Assembly (NCBI GenBank): GCA_003445095.1
Contig: DLVS01000748.1
Coordinates: 1 to 7,079 of the forward strand
Direction: 5' to 3'
Length of the DNA stretch: 7,079 bases
Source of the DNA: Verrucomicrobiales bacterium
GTDB taxonomy: Bacteria; Verrucomicrobiota; Verrucomicrobiia; Limisphaerales; UBA9464
A program made the position numbers and the translations under genes. The notes beneath the pieces are model-generated. The model searched no databases. It was not told the DNA's origin and worked only from the letters and a program-made list of their open reading frames with translations. Shown piece after piece: positions 1 to 6,765 of the stretch; position 1 is the first letter of the stretch; each line of letters begins with the position of its first letter.

Positions 1-15
1 CGGGCGCCCCGCCCG
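1..15. repeat. GC-rich perfect hairpin at the window edge
   Basis: CGGGCG (1-6) and CGCCCG (10-15) are perfect reverse complements around a 3-base CCC loop. The same design (6-10 bp GC stem, 3-4 base loop) recurs at 71-93, 95-111 and 2397-2414, all outside genes, so it is probably one copy of a short interspersed hairpin family. The window starts at the first base of the stem, so the copy may extend to the left. It is not followed by a T-run, so a standard intrinsic terminator is not supported. Confidence 0.5.
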
Positions 16-70
16 CCACACCGTAGCACGTAACAACACACCAAACGGTGGACGACTCCACGCGCGTCGC

Positions 71-111
71 GCGGACGGCGAGGCGCCGTCCGCAACGCCC
101 GGGGCGGGCGT
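71..111. repeat. Two tandem GC-rich hairpins
   Basis: The first hairpin has a perfect 10-bp stem, GCGGACGGCG (71-80) with CGCCGTCCGC (84-93), around the loop AGG. The second, one base later, has a perfect 7-bp stem, ACGCCCG (95-101) with CGGGCGT (105-111), around the loop GGG. The left flank shares the 10-mer GCGCGGACGG (69-78) with the copy after spmAB (2395-2404), which supports a repeat family rather than chance. Similar GGACG/CGTCC hairpins are, from memory, frequent between genes in Verrucomicrobia. Their role is unknown; transcript 3' end protection or REP-type mobility are possible. Confidence 0.55.
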
Positions 112-298
112 GCTCCCCAATCCAACTGCATGGATACGGCTTAGATAGTGCTGCCATTGTAGCTGAAGTTTTCCTGACTTGAGGCGCTCCCGGTGGCGGG
201 GCCAATTTGGCCGAGGCTGGGGCCGGCGCTCAGCCTGAAGTCAACGAGAACGCCACGCCCTTGCTTCACCATCCGGGCCCGGACAAGCTGAGCCCGCC
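112..298. other. Leader region of the flavoprotein gene, no gene supported
   Basis: No convincing gene is seen here. A 13-base palindrome with a single central T, GGCCAATTTGGCC (200-212), lies 86 bases before the ATG at 299 and could be an operator, but nothing ties a regulator to it. A 43-codon minus-strand frame (272 down to 141, ATG to TAA) ends in a Gly/Ser-rich stretch that vaguely resembles the tail of a secreted or beta-rich protein; it lacks a clear ribosome site and is not annotated as a gene. No sigma-70 promoter could be picked with confidence, and no clear Shine-Dalgarno sequence precedes the ATG at 299. Confidence 0.3.
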
Positions 299-853
299 AT
301 GATCGTCCTCATTTCCGGAACCAATCGTCCTGATAGCAACACCCGCCGAGTCACGGCCCAGCTCGACGGACTATACCAAGAGCTCAAGATCAAACACCGA
401 ATCCTCGACTTGGCTCAGTTGCCCCAAGAGCTGTTTCTGCCGACCAGTTATGGTGCTAAGCCAGCGTCGTTCGCGCCGTTTGCCGACGCCATCCTGGCGG
501 CGGACGGATTGCACGTAGTCACCCCCGAGTACAACGGCGGGGTTCCCGGCGTGCTGAAGTATTTCATCGACATGCTAAAGTTCCCCGAGAGTTTCGATCG
601 GCGGCCGGTGTGCTTTACCGGAGTGGCCGCGGGAATGTGGGGCGCGCTTCGACCGGTGGAACAGTTGCAGGCGATTTTCGGCTATCGAAATGCGCACCTC
701 TATCCGGAGCGCGTCTTCATTTCGGGAATCGGCGACGCGCTGGACGACAAAGGGCGCTTGAAGGATTCAGAATTGGTCGGACGGCTCAAGAAACAAGCCG
801 ACGGGTTCACGGCGTTTGTGGAGAAGTTGCGCAGCGTGTCGTTGCGAGGTTGA
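299..853 (+). CDS. NAD(P)H-dependent FMN reductase family flavoprotein
   Basis: A 184-residue protein of the flavodoxin-like NADPH-dependent FMN reductase family, whose members pass electrons from NAD(P)H through bound FMN to quinones, azo dyes, chromate or free flavin in the cytosol. The N-terminal SGTNRPDSNTRRV (residues 6-18), directly after the first beta strand, is the phosphate-binding loop for FMN. PEYNGGVPGVLKYFID (76-91) is the family signature that contacts the isoalloxazine ring. GVAAGMWGALRPVEQL (about 108-123) fits the next loop and helix, where the family usually has a small Gly-rich segment. The length is normal for the family. The ATG at 299 is chosen because strand 1 (MIVLISG) begins there at once; no good Shine-Dalgarno is visible. 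The natural substrate cannot be told from sequence. The gene stands alone: the next item is a repeat element 19 bases after the stop, and spmAB starts about 200 bases on. Confidence 0.87.
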   Translation: MIVLISGTNRPDSNTRRVTAQLDGLYQELKIKHRILDLAQLPQELFLPTSYGAKPASFAPFADAILAADGLHVVTPEYNGGVPGVLKYFIDMLKFPESFDRRPVCFTGVAAGMWGALRPVEQLQAIFGYRNAHLYPERVFISGIGDALDDKGRLKDSELVGRLKKQADGFTAFVEKLRSVSLRG

Positions 854-872
854 GCGAATCAACGGCTTGAGG

Positions 873-1028
873 AACCGCGAATGGACGCAGATCAACGCGA
901 ATGGGGATTACCTGCGAACGAGCTGCTGGCTTGTTGCGGCCGCGAACTTTCTCGCAGGATTCACGCCCACTGCTTGGCTAATCCCCCGGTCACTTCCCAT
1001 TCGCGTTCATTCGCGTCTATTCGCGGTT
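873..1028. mobile_element. MITE/REP-like element with 35-bp decamer inverted repeats
   Basis: The left arm (873-907) and the right arm (994-1028) are reverse complements at 30 of 35 positions. Each arm is three decamers in exact 10-base phase. On the right they are ATTCGCGTTC (999-1008), ATTCGCGTCT (1009-1018) and ATTCGCGGTT (1019-1028); on the left AACCGCGAAT (873-882), GGACGCAGAT (883-892) and CAACGCGAAT (893-902), the middle one decayed. Inside the arms a further 7-bp pair, CCTGCGA (911-917) and TCGCAGG (952-958), extends the fold. No transposase or independent gene lies within the 156 bases. The element fills the gap between the flavoprotein stop and the spmAB start. From memory, ATTCGCG-type decamer repeats of this kind are scattered through verrucomicrobial genomes; this was not searched. 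No target-site duplication is obvious. Confidence 0.75.
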
Positions 1029-1055
1029 GACCTTCCGGCTTCTTCTTTCGTTCCC

Positions 1056-2369
1056 GTGCTGAATTACCTCTGGCTGGGTTTGCTGCTGACGGCCGTGTTG
1101 ATCGGCGGTTTCACAGGGCGCCTAGGTCCGGCGACGGACGCGGGAATTAAGGCGGCGGAAACGGCAGTCACACTCGCGATTGGCTTGGTGGGGGTAATGA
1201 CCCTTTGGCTGGGACTGATGCGTTTGGCAGAACGATCGGGCCTGGTGGCGTTGCTCGCGCGCGGACTGCGCCCCGTGTTGACGCGTTTGTTCCCCGATGT
1301 ACCGGCGGACCATCCGGCCATGGGATCGATGGTCTTGAACATCGCCGCGAACATGCTGGGACTGACGAATGCGGCGACCCCGCTTGGACTGCGCGCGATG
1401 CGCGACCTGGAAACCTTGAATCGCCGACCGGGCACCGCGACGAATGCCATGTGCACGTTTCTCGCGATCAATACGGGTTCGGTGCAGTTGCTGCCGGTGT
1501 CGGCGATTGCGCTGTTTGCGGCGGCGGGCGCGCGCCAACCCGCGGCAATCGTCGGGACAACCCTGCTGGCAACCACGGTTTCGTCGTTAGCGGGACTGAT
1601 TGCGGTAAAGACTTTCGAGAAGCTACGCGCGTTTCGTCTGCCGGAAATTTCGGCGGCGACAGCCGATCCCGTGGTGGCCGCGCCGGGTGAGGTTGCGGGA
1701 GGGCCTCGAATCACGGAATCGGTTTCTCCCTTGGCGGGGTGGGCCAAATTCGGGTTGGCCGCGTTCGTCGGTTGTTTCGTCTGGTTTGGCGTGCGGCAGA
1801 TCCTCGGCGAGGTAGCGACGACGGAATCAGTGGGGCTACGGATGCTGAACACAGTTTCGCTACTGGCGATTCCGATTCTCGTGGGGTTCTTTCCGCTCTA
1901 TGCGGCCTTGCGACGCGTCCCTGTTTACGAGGAGTTCATCGAAGGAGCGAAGGATGGGTTTGCGGTGGCGGTGAAGATCATTCCGTATTTGGTGGGCATG
2001 CTCGTGGCGATTGGGTTCTTGCGCGGCGCGGGTGTGATCGAACAATTGACGCTTTGGACCGCTCCGATCTTGGGCGCGATCGGCGTTCCTTCCGAGCTGT
2101 TGCCACTCGCCTTGATGCGGCCGCTTTCGGGAAGCGGGTCTTTGGCGGCGCTCGGCGATCTGATTCAGCATTCGGGACCGGACAGCCTGGTAGCGCGGAT
2201 GGGAGGCACATTGTTCGGGAGCACGGAAACGACGTTCTACGTGATCGCGGTGTATTTCGGTGCCGTCGGCGTGAAGCGAGTTCGACACGCGATTTGGGCG
2301 GGCTTGATCGCGGATGCCGCGGGAATCTTGGCCGCGGTGTACGTCTGTCGCTGGGCCTTCGGTGCTTGA
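1056..2369 (+). CDS. spmAB: SpmA-SpmB fusion, nucleoside-recognition (Gate) domain membrane protein
   Basis: A 437-residue inner-membrane protein made of two Gate/nucleoside-recognition domains, corresponding to Bacillus SpmA followed by SpmB. In Bacillus these act in spore-core dehydration; in non-spore-formers the fused form is common and its role is unknown, with a transport or envelope function inferred. Residues 1-20 (LNYLWLGLLLTAVLIGG) match the SpmA start, and NMLGLTNAATPLGLRAM (99-115) is the SpmA core motif. After a soluble linker (about 200-230) the SpmB half begins near VYEEFIEGAKDGF (290-302), with RPLSGSGSLAALGDL (355-369) and GSTETTFYVIAVYFGAVG (388-405). The sequence is mostly hydrophobic helices. 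The frame is open upstream to an ATG at 816, but those 80 codons run through the inverted-repeat element, so GTG 1056, which begins the conserved M-L-N-Y-x-W start, is preferred. No clear Shine-Dalgarno is seen. Confidence 0.92.
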   Translation: MLNYLWLGLLLTAVLIGGFTGRLGPATDAGIKAAETAVTLAIGLVGVMTLWLGLMRLAERSGLVALLARGLRPVLTRLFPDVPADHPAMGSMVLNIAANMLGLTNAATPLGLRAMRDLETLNRRPGTATNAMCTFLAINTGSVQLLPVSAIALFAAAGARQPAAIVGTTLLATTVSSLAGLIAVKTFEKLRAFRLPEISAATADPVVAAPGEVAGGPRITESVSPLAGWAKFGLAAFVGCFVWFGVRQILGEVATTESVGLRMLNTVSLLAIPILVGFFPLYAALRRVPVYEEFIEGAKDGFAVAVKIIPYLVGMLVAIGFLRGAGVIEQLTLWTAPILGAIGVPSELLPLALMRPLSGSGSLAALGDLIQHSGPDSLVARMGGTLFGSTETTFYVIAVYFGAVGVKRVRHAIWAGLIADAAGILAAVYVCRWAFGA

Positions 2370-2396
2370 TCGTGGCCTGGTGCAAACGCACGGAGC

Positions 2397-2414
2397 GCGG
2401 ACGGCCTCGTCCGC
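2397..2414. repeat. GC-rich hairpin, copy of the interspersed family
   Basis: GCGGACG (2397-2403) and CGTCCGC (2408-2414) pair perfectly around the loop GCCT. The stem begins 28 bases after the spmAB stop. The flank shares GCGCGGACGG (2395-2404) with 69-78 near the left end of the window. It might stop or protect the spmAB transcript, but no U-tract follows (the downstream bases are CCGAAGAAAG, then TTTT at 2425-2428), so a classical intrinsic terminator is doubtful. Confidence 0.5.
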
Positions 2415-2584
2415 CCGAAGAAAGTTTTCAAGAAGTCCACCCACCAACAAATTAATAAGCCAGGCCGCTCGTCGCCCAGACCTTTTGCCGCCGAGGCCGG
2501 ATCCACGAACCGTCCCGGCTCGCAGTCGAAGCGCTTTTCCAGAGTCCGCCTCGGTCCCCTCGACTCAAGTCGCGCTGGTGTTCC

Positions 2585-2611
2585 GCACGGGTTTCCTGTG
2601 GCTCCCCGTGC
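2585..2611. other. Stem-loop upstream of the NTase-like gene
   Basis: GCACGGG (2585-2591) and CCCGTGC (2605-2611) form a perfect 7-bp stem with a 13-base loop, ending 70 bases before the ATG at 2682. No T-run follows on either side. It may be a leader structure of the NTase-uvrA transcript or chance; only the pairing itself is seen. Confidence 0.25.
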
Positions 2612-2681
2612 TCATTCGAAAGCTTCCGACTGAGACGAAAGGCTGGCTAGATCCCATCAATGGCTCAAATTCCCGGGAGTC

Positions 2682-3635
2682 ATGCCCGAATCCACCGCCG
2701 ACAAAGTGGTCCGTTTCCAAAAGGCGTTGCAGCTTTTCTTGGATCGTGTGCGAGCCGACCCAAATCTGCTCGCCGCCGTGCTGGTCGGCAGCATTTCGGA
2801 GGAAACCGTGTGGCGTCGCGATTCCATCTCGCTTTGGTTGATCGAGAAAGACGGCGTGACCAAACGTCTGCGCGCTGACGGGGAAGATCCGCGGGTGTTT
2901 CGAACTTTGGTCGAGGAAGGGGTCAACCTGCACGCGGAACTCATTCCGCGCAGTCGTTTCAAACGGATGGTCGAAGGTTCGGCGCGGACGGCGTTTCGCT
3001 ACAGCTTTTTTGCCCGCCGCCAGTTGGTGTATTGCGAAGATCCCTCGCTGGCCACGTGGTTCGAGAATGCCGACACCCTGGCGCGCCGCGATCAGGAACG
3101 AGAGTTGTGCATCGCCACGACGTGGCTGATCCATGCGCACCGACACGCAGCTCGGTTGTTGGAGTATCCGCGCGACCTGGAACTCACGTTCCAAGAATTG
3201 ATCGGCGGAGCGCATTGTATCGCCGCGGCCGAAGTGATCGCGGCCGGCGAAGTTCACGAAGGACTGGCGATTCACCGCGCGCTCGAATTGGCGCCGGACC
3301 TTATGCGCGAGGTATATCTGGATTTGCTGACCGCGCCTCGAACCGCCGAAAATCTCGGGAAGAAACTCGCGGCGTTGGATCGATATCTGGAGCAACACGC
3401 CGAAACTCGTTTGCGTCCGGTGCTGGCTTATTTGCGCAAAGCGAAACGATTGGTTCCCTTGAGCGAACTCGCGGATCACTTCGCGCATTCGCAACTCTAC
3501 CCGTGGCACTTGGAGGCCGCCGGTGAATGGCTCGAACGCAAAGGAAAGATCGGGAAATTCTCCGCGCCGTTCGGCCTCACCAAACTCAGTCGCGTCGAAG
3601 TGGAAGAACCCGCCTATCTGATCGAGGAGGATTGA
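2682..3635 (+). CDS. Nucleotidyltransferase-fold protein with degenerate active site, coupled to uvrA
   Basis: A 317-residue cytosolic protein. Residues 29-54 look like the start of a DNA polymerase beta-type nucleotidyltransferase domain: hydrophobic strand, then G36-S37, then a second strand DSISLWLI (47-54). Active members have Gly-Ser followed by a D-x-D pair in an S-D-[IL]-D-L context; here the aligned positions are D47-S48-I49-S50-L51, so both metal-binding Asp look replaced by Ser. E86 in HAELIP (84-89) sits where the third acidic residue is expected. The middle (about 100-250) is helical and His/Arg-rich. The C-terminus (258-317, from [10 protein letters not shown]) resembles a winged helix. 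A binding or regulatory role, not catalysis, is inferred; fold assignment is by motif only. ATG 2682 has a GGGAGT just upstream (2675-2680) at very short spacing. The stop overlaps the uvrA start by one base (TGATG), so the two proteins are probably made together and may interact. Confidence 0.8.
   Translation: MPESTADKVVRFQKALQLFLDRVRADPNLLAAVLVGSISEETVWRRDSISLWLIEKDGVTKRLRADGEDPRVFRTLVEEGVNLHAELIPRSRFKRMVEGSARTAFRYSFFARRQLVYCEDPSLATWFENADTLARRDQERELCIATTWLIHAHRHAARLLEYPRDLELTFQELIGGAHCIAAAEVIAAGEVHEGLAIHRALELAPDLMREVYLDLLTAPRTAENLGKKLAALDRYLEQHAETRLRPVLAYLRKAKRLVPLSELADHFAHSQLYPWHLEAAGEWLERKGKIGKFSAPFGLTKLSRVEVEEPAYLIEED
3624..3630 (+). promoter_or_regulatory. Strong Shine-Dalgarno of uvrA inside the upstream gene
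   Basis: GAGGAGG (3624-3630) ends 4 bases before the ATG at 3635 and lies within the last codons of the NTase-like gene. It is by far the best ribosome site in the window and decides the uvrA start against the in-frame upstream extension to 3527. Together with the TGATG stop-start overlap it implies translational coupling. Confidence 0.8.
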
Positions 3636-6529
3636 TGAGCCACGAGCCCATGCGGACCACGCTCCTCGTTCAGGGCGCCCGCGAGAACAACCTGCGCAAC
3701 GTCACCGTCGAGATTCCGCGCGACAAACTGGTGGTCGTCACCGGCGTTTCCGGATCCGGAAAATCATCCCTCGCGTTCGACACCATTTACGCCGAAGGCC
3801 AACGGCGGCTGTTGGCGTCGATGTCGGCTTATGCCAAGCGCTTCGTGAATCAGTTGCGCAAACCCGACGTGGACTTCGTGCACGGACTTTCTCCGGTGAT
3901 TTCCATCGATCAGAAAACCGTGGGCAGCAATCCGCGCTCGACGGTCGGGACGATGACCGATCTCTCCGACTACTTGCGGATGTTGTACGCAACGCTGGGG
4001 ACGCCGCACTGCCCGCGCTGCGAGCAACCCGTCGCCGTGCGCTCGTTGACGCAGATGCTCGAACATTTGTTGCGTTTACCCGCCGGCACGGAAGTGGAAG
4101 TTCGCGCGCCGGTGTTCGAGATCTTCGGCGAAGATTGGGAACAGGTGTTCGAACAAGTCCGACTCCAAGGCTACCGGCGCGTGCGAATCGATGGCGCGCT
4201 CAAAGACCTGGGCGGCCCGTTGGAACTCGGCGAGGACGAACATCCCTGGATCGAAGCGATCATCGACCGATTCGTGGTTGGAAAAGGGATCGACCGTCAG
4301 GTGATGGCGTCGCTCGAACACGGGTTGAAAGTTGGCGACGGCTTTCTCTCCTTTCACCCGGAAGGACTCTCCCGCAGTGCGGCGAAGGAATTCTGGAAGG
4401 ATTTCGGCTGCGCGGAACACCATCTGATTTCCGCGACGCTGCATCACGGTAACTTCACCTTCAACGACCCCGCCGGCGCCTGCCGCACTTGCGCCGGACT
4501 CGGCACTTCCAAACGTGTGCATCCGACGCTGCTCGTGCCGGACCCGACCCGCGCCTTGGGCGATGGCGCAATCGTCAAGGAAGCGTTCAACCACGATAAG
4601 AATGCCTGGGGCGGGCGCTGGCTGCACAGCCTGGCGAAGCACTATGGCTTTTGTATGGAGGTTCCGTTTCGGGAGCTTCCCGATTCGGTCAAGGAACTGA
4701 TCTTCCACGGAACCAAGGGGGAGAAAATCGAGATCGTTCTCCCCGAAGGCGCCCGCCAAGGCGAACAGCACGCCGGCAAAAAGCTCTCGTTCCAAGGCGT
4801 CGTCACGCAGATCGAGCGGCACTATCACTGGTACCGCAAACAAGGCCGCAGCATGGACGGCATGGAAGCGTATCTGCAAAAAGTGATGGTGGATTACGAT
4901 TGTCCCGACTGCGGCGGCGCTCGGTTGCGCAAGACGCGCAGTTTGGTTCGGGTCGCGGGCAAAAGTTTGCCGGAGATTGGCGAGCTCCATTTGCGCGATC
5001 TGCAAAAGTGGTTGGCCCCCCTGGACCTCAAGGCAGACAAAACCGCGGTGGCGGCGACGGTGATGCGCGAAATCGAGGGTCGCGTGGAGTTACTGATTAA
5101 CATTGGGTTGGACTACCTCAACCTCAACCGAAGATCTGGCACGTTGTCCGGCGGCGAATCGCAGCGCATCCGCCTTTCGACGCAGATCGGCTCCGGCCTG
5201 ATGGGCATGTTGTACGTGCTCGACGAACCGAGCATCGGACTTCACGCCAAAGACAACGCCAAGATGATCCGCACCCTCGAGCGGCTTCGCGATTTGGGAA
5301 ACACCGTGGTGGTTGTAGAACACGACGAAGACACCATTCGCGCCGCCGATTGGCTCGTGGAAATAGGTCCCGGTCCCGGAGTTCATGGCGGACAAGTCGT
5401 GGCGCAGGGACCGCCCTCCGTCGCCTTGGTCGATCCGAATTCGCTCACCGGCGCGTTTCTTCGCGGCGATCGAAAGATTTCTGCGCCCGAAAAGCGTCGC
5501 GCGCCCGGCGAACGACAGTTGCGGATTCGCGGCGCGCGGCACAACAACCTCCAAAACCTCAACGTCGAAATTCCCTTGGGAATGCTGGTCTGCGTCACGG
5601 GAGCCTCGGGCTCGGGGAAAAGTTCGCTCGTCCACGAGATCATTTTCAAAAAACTCGCCTCGCTTCGTTACGACAGCCGCATCCTTCCCGGCGAACACAC
5701 CGACTTCGAAGGCGCCAACTTCGTGGACGACGTGGTCGATATCGATCAATCCCCCATCGGCCGCTCGCCGCGCTCCAATCCGGTCACGTACATCGGCGTG
5801 TACGATTCGATTCGTCAGCTCTTCGCCGAGACCGACGGCGCCAAAGCACGCGGCTTCGGTCCGTTGCAATTCAGCTTCAACGTCAAAGGCGGACGCTGCG
5901 AGGAATGCGCCGGCGATGGCGCCATCGTCACCCAGTTGTCATTCATGCCCGACGTCGAAGTGACCTGTCCCGCGTGCAAAGGCCGGCGTTACCGCGAAGA
6001 AACCCTCGAGGTATCCTGGCACGGTCGGAACATCGCCGAAGTGCTGGAACTCTCGATCGAAGAAGGCGTGAAGTTCTTCGCCGAAGAACGAGGCATCGTT
6101 CGCAAATTGGAAATCCTGCACGAACTGGGCCTGGGATATCTCGAACTGGGCCATGCCGCCACGATTCTTTCCGGCGGCGAAGCCCAACGAGTCAAACTCG
6201 CGGCCGAACTGGGTAAGATGCGTCGCGGCCGCCACAACCTCTACATCCTCGACGAACCCACGACCGGCCTGCACCTCGCCGACATCCAACGCCTCCTCGA
6301 TTGCCTCCAACGCTTAGTCAACGCGGGCCATTCCGTCCTCGTCATCGAACACCATCTCGACGTCATCAAATGTGCCGACTGGATCCTCGACCTCGGCCCC
6401 GAAGGCGGCCACCAAGGCGGTCAACTCATCGTCGCCGGAACGCCGGGGACCGTGGCTGGCTGCTCGAAGTCACACACGGGCCGTGCGCTGCGGAGCCATC
6501 TGGAGGCTGCGAGGGAGCAGCGTGTCTAA
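3635..6529 (+). CDS. uvrA: UvrA-type excinuclease ABC subunit A ATPase
   Basis: A 964-residue UvrA-family protein, the damage-sensing dimeric ATPase that loads UvrB in nucleotide excision repair. Module I: Walker [10 protein letters not shown] (37-45), signature LSGGESQR (504-511), Walker B LYVLDEPS (526-533). Module II: Walker [10 protein letters not shown] (656-664), signature LSGGEAQR (845-852), Walker B LYILDEPT (869-876). The region about 130-235, including [14 protein letters not shown] (179-192), fits a divergent UvrB-binding domain, which class II UvrA2 proteins lack. Zinc finger 2 is canonical: C755-x2-C758-x19-C778-x2-C781. Zinc finger 1 is odd: C259-x2-H262 then C283-x2-C286, where the family has four Cys. 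The inner CPDCGGARL motif is kept. After zinc finger 2's first pair the usual E-M-H-F-L-P-D-V is Q-L-S-F-M-P-D-V. These changes allow that this is a second, specialised UvrA paralogue, not the housekeeping copy. The length is near normal (about 940). The start is ATG 3635, set by the ribosome site and family alignment. Confidence 0.92.
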   Translation: MSHEPMRTTLLVQGARENNLRNVTVEIPRDKLVVVTGVSGSGKSSLAFDTIYAEGQRRLLASMSAYAKRFVNQLRKPDVDFVHGLSPVISIDQKTVGSNPRSTVGTMTDLSDYLRMLYATLGTPHCPRCEQPVAVRSLTQMLEHLLRLPAGTEVEVRAPVFEIFGEDWEQVFEQVRLQGYRRVRIDGALKDLGGPLELGEDEHPWIEAIIDRFVVGKGIDRQVMASLEHGLKVGDGFLSFHPEGLSRSAAKEFWKDFGCAEHHLISATLHHGNFTFNDPAGACRTCAGLGTSKRVHPTLLVPDPTRALGDGAIVKEAFNHDKNAWGGRWLHSLAKHYGFCMEVPFRELPDSVKELIFHGTKGEKIEIVLPEGARQGEQHAGKKLSFQGVVTQIERHYHWYRKQGRSMDGMEAYLQKVMVDYDCPDCGGARLRKTRSLVRVAGKSLPEIGELHLRDLQKWLAPLDLKADKTAVAATVMREIEGRVELLINIGLDYLNLNRRSGTLSGGESQRIRLSTQIGSGLMGMLYVLDEPSIGLHAKDNAKMIRTLERLRDLGNTVVVVEHDEDTIRAADWLVEIGPGPGVHGGQVVAQGPPSVALVDPNSLTGAFLRGDRKISAPEKRRAPGERQLRIRGARHNNLQNLNVEIPLGMLVCVTGASGSGKSSLVHEIIFKKLASLRYDSRILPGEHTDFEGANFVDDVVDIDQSPIGRSPRSNPVTYIGVYDSIRQLFAETDGAKARGFGPLQFSFNVKGGRCEECAGDGAIVTQLSFMPDVEVTCPACKGRRYREETLEVSWHGRNIAEVLELSIEEGVKFFAEERGIVRKLEILHELGLGYLELGHAATILSGGEAQRVKLAAELGKMRRGRHNLYILDEPTTGLHLADIQRLLDCLQRLVNAGHSVLVIEHHLDVIKCADWILDLGPEGGHQGGQLIVAGTPGTVAGCSKSHTGRALRSHLEAAREQRV

Positions 6530-6765
6530 CTGTTGTACCCATCGCAGGATGATCGTTCTCGTTGGCTCGTTAGTGTGTCCGGTTAGATAGTGCGCGGTAA
6601 ATTGCCGACTCGATATGAATTCGATCTGTTCCAACCGATCCGCTCGATTACCAGATCTCCGCAAACTTCAGGGTGCCACCATCCGATCCAATTCCGGTTT
6701 AACGGGTTGAGCTTGCCTGAGCCAAGGCTGGCGATCACTATTCCGATAACTCAACCGCATCAGGC
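6530..6765. other. Intergenic gap before the dioxygenase gene, lower GC
   Basis: There is no supported gene in these 236 bases. The stretch 6601-6660 is about 48% GC by hand count, against about 62% in a sampled uvrA line. No terminator hairpin with a T-run is seen after uvrA. Just before the next start codon two pairs of complementary segments interleave: GGTTGAG (6705-6711) with CTCAACC (6750-6756), and GCCTGA (6715-6720) with TCAGGC (6760-6765). These could form a pseudoknot-like leader; see findings. Confidence 0.4.

Larger units (their letters stand above)
2370..2681. other. 312-base intergenic region between spmAB and the NTase-like gene
   Basis: No gene is supported here. The frames that cross this stretch have no recognisable protein and are read through from neighbouring genes. 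It holds a GC hairpin of the interspersed family close after the spmAB stop (2397-2414), a short AT-rich patch (about 2448-2458), and a longer-loop stem (2585-2611) upstream of the next gene. The promoter for the NTase-uvrA unit should lie here, but no convincing -35/-10 pair could be identified by eye. Confidence 0.5.

Noticed and set aside
141..272. A 43-codon minus-strand frame ending at 141 with a Gly/Ser-rich C-terminus.
   Set aside because: It has no ribosome site, no recognisable domain, and would have to be a fragment; composition alone does not support a gene.
4076..5005. Long open frames on the minus strand within uvrA (also 5090-5869, and 2565-3509 across the NTase-like gene).
   Set aside because: They are antisense shadows produced by GC-rich codon structure of well-identified genes; their translations show no coherent protein family.
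6524..6588. Possible integron attC site: GTCTAAC (6524-6530) and GTTAGAT (6582-6588) fit the R-box patterns at a plausible distance of about 65 bases.
   Set aside because: The segments inside the two boxes show no matching L-box complementarity, the first box overlaps the end of uvrA, and no integrase or second attC is present. A 6-base match of this kind is expected by chance.
141..6593. An 11-base direct repeat, TTAGATAGTGC, at 141-151 and 6583-6593, considered as possible island ends.
   Set aside because: Several 11-base matches are expected by chance in a 7-kb window, and no integrase, tRNA or other island marker accompanies it.
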